Origin: Pomphorhynchus laevis
Lineage: Eukaryota > Acanthocephala > Palaeacanthocephala > Echinorhynchida > Pomphorhynchidae
Assembly: GCA_012934845.2 (NCBI GenBank)
Contig: WNNJ02003477.1
Span: forward strand, 1-64,000
Direction of reading: 5' to 3'
DNA length: 64,000 nt
This document shows positions 57,089-64,000 of the stretch, piece after piece (the stretch's first letter is position 1; each line of letters opens with the position of its first letter). A program made the translations under genes and the position numbers. Under the pieces are notes generated by a model. That model had not been told where the DNA came from, did no database searches, and was given only the letters and a program-made list of their open reading frames with translations.

Positions 57089-57202
57089 GTCTAAAGTATG
57101 TTTAGGTCTCTGCTTAGTCCCTTCAAATATAAATTACAACAAGGCACATTAACTTTTTTTATATAATAGGTAATTTTTGAGAATGGTTCAGCAACTTGCA
57201 TT

Positions 57203-57283
57203 AATATTATTATTATTATTAACCAAATTGACCTTAAAACAATTTGGTTTCCGATAAACATACAATTATTATTATTATTATTT
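57203..57283. repeat. Two (ATT)n tracts at the 5' side of the RLE element
   Basis: (ATT)n at about 57206-57222 and 57263-57283, separated by 40 bp. The RLE element begins right after the second tract. Confidence 0.7.
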
Positions 57284-57359
57284 TGGTCTGACAGCGAAGG
57301 CAGAAGAAGTATTTTTCAAGAAAACATCTAAATACAAAGCAAATAACAATCCTCAATTA

Positions 57360-57644
57360 ATGCCAAAGGGCAAACCTGCGACTGAGCTGAAATGCTGTTC
57401 ATGCAATGGCCCAAACGCGAAATGCAAAGGCTGTCAGTGTGCTAAGAAGAAAATATTTTGCTTAAACTGTTCCGCAGTAAATTGTACAAATCATCATGTT
57501 GATTCCAGTCCAACTGATATAACTAATGTGTCTATGTCAACCATGAAACAAACTAATTCAAACCTATCAATGTCATATTATAGAGGTTGTCATGTTGCTC
57601 ATCCACTAATTATCGATTGCACATACGATATATCAGGAGACTGA
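57360..57644 (+). CDS. Cys-rich domain of the RLE retrotransposon (ORF1 part)
   Basis: 94 codons from ATG. KCCSCNGPNAKCKGCQCAKKK followed by FCLNCSAVNC is a cluster of about ten cysteines in a CXC-like arrangement, probably binding zinc and nucleic acid. The frame is open upstream to the (ATT)n tract (LTAKAEEVFFKKTSKYK). It ends in TGA at 57642-57644, and the RT frame overlaps in another frame. Whether the two were one ORF originally cannot be told from this copy alone. Confidence 0.65.
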   Translation: MPKGKPATELKCCSCNGPNAKCKGCQCAKKKIFCLNCSAVNCTNHHVDSSPTDITNVSMSTMKQTNSNLSMSYYRGCHVAHPLIIDCTYDISGD

Positions 57645-57654
57645 AAATTTATCC

Positions 57655-60369
57655 GTGATCGACATCTTTACGAGAGTTGTACATTGGCAACCTAACTTAT
57701 TCAGACTTCCGAAATGTATAGAATCCAAAAAATTTATATCAGAGCTTGCACGTATATACAGGGATTCGTTAACTAATTCGGAAGATTTTCATAAGTACAT
57801 AATCTTTAGTCATCTAATTCTACAAAGGAACGTACGTAATACTATTAAATCATTAAAAGCAACTTTATCACGACGACTAGATCTGTGGTTCAAGAATGAA
57901 TTTGGTAAATTATATGCGGAAGCCTTGGCGCTGCAAAGTATGAAAACATTGAAAGTGAAATCACCAAAAACAAACGACTGGCGCAAAAGCTTCATCTCAC
58001 TAGTAGAGAGCTCTAGATTGAGCACAGCAATACATCTTTTAGATCCTGAGTCTAAAGTTGGAGTTCCCTTGCTACCTGATGATTTGGTTGGTTCTAGATC
58101 CGTACGAGAATTATTACTTGACAAACACCCTGCGCAGGCTCCATTGAATCCAGATGCTATTAACTGGAAGGTCCAAATTACTGCTCCAAGTTTCCATTCA
58201 GTGATATTCGATTCTATTAACAGTGAATTAATTATACACATGGCCAAACGGGTGAAAGGTGGTGCAGGTCCTTCTGGCTTAGATGCGTTAGCTTGGATGA
58301 ATATGCTAACAAAATTTGGTAACGAATCAATACAATTGGCTGAAGCTCTCTCAATATTTGCACGGTCTCTAGCAACTGAACACTTGCCTAATGATGTTAC
58401 AAAAGTACTGACTACTAATAGATTAATTGCCTTAACGAAAGAATCAGGTATAAGGCCTATAGGCATTGGAGACGTTAGTAGAAGAATAATGTCAAAGGCT
58501 ATTCTCTCTCTCCTTTCAGACGACATACAACAAGTTTGTGGACGATTACAAATGTGTGCTGGTCAGCGAGCCGGAGTTGAGTGTGTCACCCACGCAGTTC
58601 GTGATTGCTTGTTCAGAAATCCTGACGCAGTTCTTTTGACGATCGACGCAGATAATGCATTTAATAGAATTAACAGATCAGCAGCTCTTATTAACATTTC
58701 TCGCATATGTCCATCGATGTCTACAGTATTGCACAACCTCTATGATAGTCCATCCCAATTATCGATTGGAAATGAATTTATAACATCTTACGAAGGCTTC
58801 ACACAGGGCGATGTACTATCAATGTCTGCTTACGCAGTAGCGACCATACCGCTATTGAAGGTCATCGAAGACAAATTCCCTCGTATCAATCAATTCTGGT
58901 ACGCGGATGATGGTAATTTAGTCGGTGAAACTAATCAAATCTACAACTCATTCAAATTTCTATGCGAACACGGACCTGCTTTTGGATTCAATATAAATAA
59001 AGAAAAGTGTGTGCTGCTAACTACACCTGATAAAGCCACTGATATGTACAAACTGTTTAAAGACACAGGAATAAAAATCGCCGTCGATGGAACCATAGTA
59101 TTGGGTGCTCCGATCGGGGATGATAATTATATTCACAAAACGATAAGCTCCAAAATTTCTAAATACTGCTTACTTGTTGATCATTTAGCTGACGTCGGTG
59201 TTATTGATTTACAGGTATGCTATGCTAGTATGACCAGAGCTTTGCAGCATAAATATATACACATGCAACGAACGACGAATTGCTTAAATGGCTGGTTCGA
59301 TGAATTAAATGATACTATTCGGCGTCGCTTTGACGAACTTTTTAATTTGAACTCAACGAACGACAATTCCATGTGGCCATTATTTTCGCTCCCATTAAGA
59401 CATGGTGGTCTAGGCATAGTTGACCCACGAGTCACAGCACAAGTAGAGTTCGAAAACTCTGAGAAGCTATGTCTTCCTTATTTAGGCGGCTTGTATGGGG
59501 TTGAGTTAAAGGCGGAGCAAGATAAGTATATTTCCCAGATACGCACATCAAAAAACGAGATGCACAAATCGCTACTTATGGATAAGCTATCTGATTTAGA
59601 TAAAACTACTATATGCATATTGGAGCACCTACAAGTCAAGGGTGCTTCCTCATGGCTATCCACGTATCCTACAAATGACCGTTGTACTCGTCTTAATAAT
59701 ATGGAATTTCGGGATGCAATTGGAGCTCGGTACAATAGACTGTCTTGCGATGTTCCCTTACATTGCCCATGCGGTGAACGAACATCACTGGCACACTCAC
59801 TAACTTGTCCAACTGGAGGTCATCCTTCGATTAGACACGATTTGATTCGTGATATATTATCCAATACCATGACCGAAATTTGCGATAATGTCCAGACAGA
59901 ACCAGCTTTGAAATCAGTACATCATAGTATCGTGTTCGAGCGCACAAGCACTTCTAGAGATCATGAAGCACGTTTAGACATTGCTTGCTATGGATTTTAC
60001 GGAGGTCGTTCTGAGCGAACTTTATTCGACACATGCGTATTCAACGCATTCGCGCCGTCCAACCTCTCGAAGTCAACAACGTCCGCCTTTGAATTCCACG
60101 AAAAGCGAAAAATCGCAAAGTATCAAGAGAGAGTCATACTAATAGAGAGGGCAAACTTTGCGCCATTGGTGTTTTCTTGTTTTGGTGGTGAAAGTAAATC
60201 GTCGGTCACGATAATTCAGCGCATTGCTCGTAAATTGGCAATTAGAAAAAGACACACATATGCAGAGGAATTGACACGTCTTCGGTCAACGATTGGCATA
60301 CAACTGGCTCGCTCAATTTCTTTATGCGTTCGGGGTGCCCGTTCTGCTCGCAATCGCCCTGCGCGCTAA
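57655..60369 (+). CDS. Reverse transcriptase with C-terminal restriction-like endonuclease
   Basis: 904 codons, no break. RT domain about residues 200-440: GGAGPSGLDA (202-211), GIRPIGIGDVSRRIMSKAI (265-283), motif A TIDADNAFNRI (329-339), motif B GFTQGDVLSM (381-390), active site FWYADDGN (414-421), then VLGAPIGD (482-489). The C-terminal zinc knuckle CPCG...H...C (704-718), RHD (728-730), and a nuclease core ARLDI ... TLFDTCVFN (772-797) fit the R2-type endonuclease. It would nick the target and prime cDNA synthesis. The listed first codon is GTG; an in-frame stop lies about 30 nt upstream, and the first ATG is at about residue 96 (M in LQSM), so the true start or mode of expression is unclear. 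The minus frame at 58526-57810 is its shadow. Confidence 0.88.
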   Translation: MIDIFTRVVHWQPNLFRLPKCIESKKFISELARIYRDSLTNSEDFHKYIIFSHLILQRNVRNTIKSLKATLSRRLDLWFKNEFGKLYAEALALQSMKTLKVKSPKTNDWRKSFISLVESSRLSTAIHLLDPESKVGVPLLPDDLVGSRSVRELLLDKHPAQAPLNPDAINWKVQITAPSFHSVIFDSINSELIIHMAKRVKGGAGPSGLDALAWMNMLTKFGNESIQLAEALSIFARSLATEHLPNDVTKVLTTNRLIALTKESGIRPIGIGDVSRRIMSKAILSLLSDDIQQVCGRLQMCAGQRAGVECVTHAVRDCLFRNPDAVLLTIDADNAFNRINRSAALINISRICPSMSTVLHNLYDSPSQLSIGNEFITSYEGFTQGDVLSMSAYAVATIPLLKVIEDKFPRINQFWYADDGNLVGETNQIYNSFKFLCEHGPAFGFNINKEKCVLLTTPDKATDMYKLFKDTGIKIAVDGTIVLGAPIGDDNYIHKTISSKISKYCLLVDHLADVGVIDLQVCYASMTRALQHKYIHMQRTTNCLNGWFDELNDTIRRRFDELFNLNSTNDNSMWPLFSLPLRHGGLGIVDPRVTAQVEFENSEKLCLPYLGGLYGVELKAEQDKYISQIRTSKNEMHKSLLMDKLSDLDKTTICILEHLQVKGASSWLSTYPTNDRCTRLNNMEFRDAIGARYNRLSCDVPLHCPCGERTSLAHSLTCPTGGHPSIRHDLIRDILSNTMTEICDNVQTEPALKSVHHSIVFERTSTSRDHEARLDIACYGFYGGRSERTLFDTCVFNAFAPSNLSKSTTSAFEFHEKRKIAKYQERVILIERANFAPLVFSCFGGESKSSVTIIQRIARKLAIRKRHTYAEELTRLRSTIGIQLARSISLCVRGARSARNRPAR

Positions 60370-60479
60370 ATGAAAAAACGTACAATATTCTTTTAAATTA
60401 TTTGACGCATCACGTTTTTTGTGTTTGTTTGTACATTTTGGAGTTCTTATAAAAAAAATTATTCTCTCTTAAAAAAAAA

Positions 60480-60800
60480 AAAAATTATTATTATTATTAT
60501 TATTATTTTCAACATTTTATATCATTTTATTATTGTAGAGATAATGTCGTTGGAAATAAATAAACATTTTGTTGTTGTAAAAAAAAAAAAATTATTTTCA
60601 ACATGCAAGATGCATTTCAATGTGCATTCGCGGTCCCAGATCAGCAAGAAACCGACCTGCGAACTATCACACTGTAGAGTGGTGATATAATTGTAATATA
60701 ATTGTATTGATGATATTATTATTGTAGAGATAATGTCGTTGGAAATAAATAAACATTTTGTAAAAAAAAAAAAAAAAAAATTATTTTCGACGGTGCCCTA
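60480..60800 (+). repeat. Two tandem retroelement 3' ends with poly-A
   Basis: The segment 'gagataatgtcgttggaaat' plus 'aaataaacattttgt' and an A tract occurs twice (about 60537-60592 and 60728-60780). Each has AATAAA-type signals before the A run. They look like 3' UTR ends of one retroelement family inserted twice or duplicated. The plus frame at 60421-60690 is an artefact of this region. Confidence 0.6.
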
Positions 60801-61515
60801 AAATTCTTTAAGGTGATGATCCTTCCTATATTGACATATGGTATTCAGGCGATCTGGCTTGATCTTACTACTGCTAATTTCCGCAAATTTGATTCGCTTC
60901 AATGGAGGTATATTAAACGTATCACAGGGCTCTCACCCATGACCTCTTCGACATTAGTGTCAGCGTTATCTCAACTCTCATCGTGTGCGTATACCTTTGC
61001 AAATTCGTTTAATCTGCCTATAACACCGGCACTCTCGATCCATCTCAGCAATACGCAGATTTCTGTTGCAAAACTTGATCCTGCTATTTATTGCACTCCG
61101 GTATTTCTTCAGAATAATTGGAAAATGCCATTTAATGCAAACCGACCGCTTGTTTGGAGAATATCTACTCATGGTTACCATGACAAATTTTGTATGATCA
61201 GGTTGCCTTGTCATTCAAGAAATTCTGACTGTTACTGTCGTTTCTGTGGACTTTCATGTTGTGACCTTCTCCATCTGTTTTCATGTTCAGTTCTTTCTAC
61301 ATGGAGTTTGCGCAAAGTAGATTCGATATCGTCATTTCGTAACGTTCCCACAACTTCTGCACACTTTTCGTCCTCGTGATGGATGACGACTAGCTCGATA
61401 AGTACAATAATAAGCTGACATTTTTGTATATAAATTGACTGTATTTTCTACCTCCATCGCTTACAAGCGGAAGTGAGGAAAATAAAATTTCTCAGATTAT
61501 TATTATTATTATTTT
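60801..61515 (+). mobile_element. LINE 3' fragment ending in (ATT)n
   Basis: 188-codon frame (60813-61379): PILTYGIQAIWLDLTTANFR, then RYIKRITGLSP, and a Cys/His cluster CRFCGLSCCDLLHLFSC. These are the C-terminal features of a non-LTR RT ORF. A 3' UTR follows with 'gcttacaagcggaagtgagg' and 'aataaaatttctcag', ending in (ATT)n at about 61496-61515. Clade not determined. Confidence 0.65.
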
Positions 61516-64000
61516 TTTTTAATAATAACAATTTATTAAAATTTTAATTGTACAATTAAGGTTCCCACAAATGGGCCTCTATACATTTAAAATAGTGGTA
61601 TAAATACCATAACACAAACATATTACTCTGATAAAACAAGTCCTGCTCGAAGATACGAAGTCCGCTGAAACTGAACACGTGGACATCTAAGCGTCGCAGA
61701 GCAAATTTTCGCAAGACACATACTAATATATGTCCTGATTGATGATATCGTGACGGCGTATTCGCTTTTTTGTTGTTCAGCGATTTTTAGAGCCAATGAT
61801 TTAATACATGCTTGTGCACTCTTGCCAGCTCCGCCCGTAGTCGCCCAAATAAGGGGACAAAATGAGCTGTGCTCTATTGTATGTATCCTTTCTTCGTACT
61901 TGGCACATTTTCTATTTTCGTGGAAAGTGAAAGTGGCATCTGTTGACTTTTCGCAATAGGACGGAGCATGATTGTTGAAAACGACTACATCAAAAAATGT
62001 ACGCTCCATATTCCCACCGAACAGTCCATTACCTACTATATCAGCTCGAGCATCATCTTGTCTGGTTGTTGTACTAATATTGAAACTGATGTTTTCAGGA
62101 ACTGGAGTCAGAGATGGTTCTGCAAACACATTCCAACAGACTGTGTTCAACTTCTTAACCAAAAAGTCTCGAAGTTGATTATGACGGATGAAGTTGAATG
62201 CGCCCCTTTTGCACGAGAGAGCATGCGACGTTGTTAATATCTGACCACATTGACACTTATCCGGCAAATCTTTGGGAGTTAAACCATATCGAACAGACAA
62301 CGCATCTCGAAACTCTTGCGTTGACAACTGACAATCCGTAGAAACCAACGCATCTCTTGTTAGCCAATTAGAGGCACCCTTCAGGGATGCATATTCCACT
62401 GATTTTCGCAATATAGGAATGATCTCTGGCTTGAGTTTTTCAGCATAATTTCGATTTTCTTCTTTATGTTCGTTTTGAATTGCAGACAATAAGTGTATTA
62501 CTGAGAAACCAATATCTAAATCAGGTTCTTCATATATGGACGATAACAATCGTGCAGCGTTGTACTGTCTGGTTAATTCACTCTCAATATTTCGTATTCC
62601 TAGTCCCCCCAAACTGGTTGACAAAGAACATACTCCCCTCAAATCAAGATCAATGTCATCGCCAAACATGGAATTCATAAATTTTGTGTCAATAACATTC
62701 TTTAGATCATCCAACCATTCTATGTCACAATCAACGGCTCGGAAAAGGTGAGTCCACTTTGACTGAACTGCAAGAGAGTATGCCACAAATGCGGAATGAG
62801 CATCGGCATCAGCGGCATTAGCAACATCCTTGACCAGATTTGACATCGATAAAAACTGCCCGCAGCAATACTCCCTTACAAACTTTGGCGTGCCAATAGG
62901 TGCACCAAGTACCTTTAATCCATCTTCATTAATGATTAAACCATCAGCTCCAAAGATGTGTTGAGCGCGGATCATGTTTCTTGGATGTATAAGCAACCTC
63001 GATTTGTTTGGATTGACATGGTATCCATACTGCTCACCTATTGAGCAAAGAAGACGCCATACACGTGATAGATCATCAAGCCCACTAACGAAAGTCGAAT
63101 CATCTGCATACCAGCATTGTTTTATTGATGGAATCGAGTCTCTGATTTTATATATCAAGGGCATCGATGAGATTGCAAACGCTGGCATCGCAAGAGGGTC
63201 CCCTTGAGTGACACCCTCTGACGATGCTAAATTACCTCCTTGGCCAACAAGTAAAGCATTTAGCTTATATATATTTCTCAGAACACATGTGAAGGCAGGG
63301 CATACTTTTTCGACATTTTTAAGCATTAGGTATCTATTCATTAGATTAAACGCATTCTTCGCGTCCACTGACAGTATTCCATATTGCTCGTTCGAGTGGA
63401 AATGATCGGTTAATGTATGTATCACATACCCTAGCCCACCTGGCTGTCCCGCACACATTTGCAGATTACCTGCTACTGCCCTTAAATCTCTTTTAGCCAC
63501 ATTCAGAATAGCTTTACCAATTACACGACGAAATACCTCACCTACTCCAATAGGTCGGACACCAGGGCGCTTATTTAACGCAACAATTCTGCTGTTAACG
63601 TATGCCTGTAAAGACTCAGCCGGAATTGATTCTGATGCAATGCGCACTGCTAAACCCGCAATGGCATCAGCTAACTTTATCGAGTGTGATCCAAAAGCCG
63701 TTAACATTCGTCTGAACGCAATCGCCGTTATCCCAGAAGGACCGGCCCCTCCATGAGTCCTCAATGATTCCCTGATAATTGCACGTCCATCGATTCCACT
63801 ATATATTGAAAAGTGATGGGATTTACAATTAGTTATAGGAAGCGATAACACTGCATCTTGAGAAAGTGGCTGCGCAGGCGGATGTAATTCAGTCAAAATA
63901 TCAGATACAAGCTTACCATCACACATATCGTCAAAACTATAAACCGTATTGCCATCTTCAGTGTCTTCAAGGATTTTTATCGCTGCACTCGTTTTGCCTG
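61516..64000 (-). mobile_element. RLE-type non-LTR retrotransposon, partial at window edge
   Basis: Second, distinct member of the same family as 57284-60512, pointing towards it. Its 3' UTR ends in A(9) next to the (ATT)n tract of the neighbouring LINE. Continues beyond 64000. Confidence 0.8.
61623..64000 (-). CDS. RT with restriction-like endonuclease, 5' end outside the window
   Basis: Open from the window edge (reading GKTSAAIKILEDTEDGN at 63998 downwards) to TAA or equivalent at 61623; about 790 codons visible. GGAGPSGITA, PGVRPIGVGEVFRRVIGKAI, motif A SVDAKNAFNLM, motif B GVTQGDPLAMPA, active site CWYADDST, VLGAPIGTP. Zinc knuckle CQCGQILTTSHALSC, RHN, nuclease core ARADIVG...TFFDVVVFN. 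All expected catalytic residues are present. Only moderately similar to the 57.7 kb protein, so it is a separate subfamily. The plus-strand frames at 61750-63405 are shadows. Confidence 0.88.
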   Translation of the reverse strand, partial: GKTSAAIKILEDTEDGNTVYSFDDMCDGKLVSDILTELHPPAQPLSQDAVLSLPITNCKSHHFSIYSGIDGRAIIRESLRTHGGAGPSGITAIAFRRMLTAFGSHSIKLADAIAGLAVRIASESIPAESLQAYVNSRIVALNKRPGVRPIGVGEVFRRVIGKAILNVAKRDLRAVAGNLQMCAGQPGGLGYVIHTLTDHFHSNEQYGILSVDAKNAFNLMNRYLMLKNVEKVCPAFTCVLRNIYKLNALLVGQGGNLASSEGVTQGDPLAMPAFAISSMPLIYKIRDSIPSIKQCWYADDSTFVSGLDDLSRVWRLLCSIGEQYGYHVNPNKSRLLIHPRNMIRAQHIFGADGLIINEDGLKVLGAPIGTPKFVREYCCGQFLSMSNLVKDVANAADADAHSAFVAYSLAVQSKWTHLFRAVDCDIEWLDDLKNVIDTKFMNSMFGDDIDLDLRGVCSLSTSLGGLGIRNIESELTRQYNAARLLSSIYEEPDLDIGFSVIHLLSAIQNEHKEENRNYAEKLKPEIIPILRKSVEYASLKGASNWLTRDALVSTDCQLSTQEFRDALSVRYGLTPKDLPDKCQCGQILTTSHALSCKRGAFNFIRHNQLRDFLVKKLNTVCWNVFAEPSLTPVPENISFNISTTTRQDDARADIVGNGLFGGNMERTFFDVVVFNNHAPSYCEKSTDATFTFHENRKCAKYEERIHTIEHSSFCPLIWATTGGAGKSAQACIKSLALKIAEQQKSEYAVTISSIRTYISMCLAKICSATLRCPRVQFQRTSYLRAGLVLSE

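Larger units (their letters stand above)
57284..60512 (+). mobile_element. RLE-type non-LTR retrotransposon, 5'-truncated, ORF2 intact
   Basis: Starts directly after an (ATT)n tract with an open frame, then a Cys-rich domain, a complete RT-endonuclease ORF, a short 3' UTR, poly-A and a (TTA)n tract (60485-60512). The N-terminal zinc finger seen in the 37.2-38.4 kb relative is absent, consistent with 5' truncation. The long intact frame suggests a young insertion. Endonuclease type (CCHC, RHD, PD-D/E-like) places it with R2/R4/NeSL-like elements; the exact clade is unresolved. Confidence 0.8.

Noticed and set aside
57810-58526. 238-codon minus-strand frame
   Set aside because: Exact shadow of the intact RT ORF on the other strand; no own similarity.

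Overview
The window is AT-rich nuclear DNA from an invertebrate animal, most likely an arthropod. The evidence is one spliced animal gene whose short introns are only 46-55 nt, and a transposon load of Penelope-like elements of the Naiad type, jockey-like and CR1-like LINEs, restriction-like-endonuclease (RLE) LINEs, a hAT element with an 8-bp target duplication, and a Tc1 remnant. The species cannot be named from sequence alone, and there is no sign of bacterial or organelle gene organisation.

The one host gene that can be identified lies on the minus strand from about 50.70 kb (5') to 24.10 kb (3'). It encodes a cytosolic purine 5'-nucleotidase of the NT5C2 family (HAD superfamily). I traced 16 coding exons by protein similarity, splice sites and phase. 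They give about 542 residues with all four HAD motifs. Nine introns are 46-55 nt. The other six range from 0.6 to 6.9 kb, and the larger of these hold most of the mobile DNA. Two further exon-like ORFs of unknown function sit nearby: 17549-17851 (+) and 18410-18655 (-, followed by AATAAA).

Left part (1-24 kb): AT-rich repeats and a foldback element (0-1.2 kb); a jockey-like LINE on the minus strand (about 4.5-10.3 kb) split by a Penelope-like element with an N-terminal GIY-YIG endonuclease (7.07-9.94 kb); a rearranged second copy (11.5-13.3 kb); a four-unit 258-bp tandem array with inverted ends (13.9-14.9 kb); an endonuclease fragment with a threefold internal repeat, a perfect palindrome and a 15-bp minisatellite (16.3-17.3 kb); and many copies that keep only the Naiad 3' tail.

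Middle part (24-50 kb, the introns of the nucleotidase gene): an internal LINE fragment of 828 bp that is an almost exact copy of 5305-6132; CR1-like LINE pieces; five hammerhead-ribozyme-like motifs in two clusters, one a head-to-tail dimer of about 305-bp units; the 5' part of an RLE element with an 8-residue tandem repeat; foldback elements; an RLE remnant; and a Naiad copy holding an (AT)n-bounded cassette.

Right part (50-64 kb): mostly featureless AT-rich DNA with a Tc1 remnant, then an 870-bp hAT element carrying a tRNA-like segment. At the end are two nearly intact RLE retrotransposons pointing towards each other, one with a complete 904-residue reverse transcriptase-endonuclease ORF and one running off the window edge. 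Their 3' ends lie at poly-A and (TTA)n tracts.

The most interesting candidate system is the 305-bp tandem dimer at 39.67-40.28 kb. Each unit can fold into a hammerhead with stem III open (type III). This is the layout expected of a retrozyme or self-cleaving satellite that makes circular RNA.
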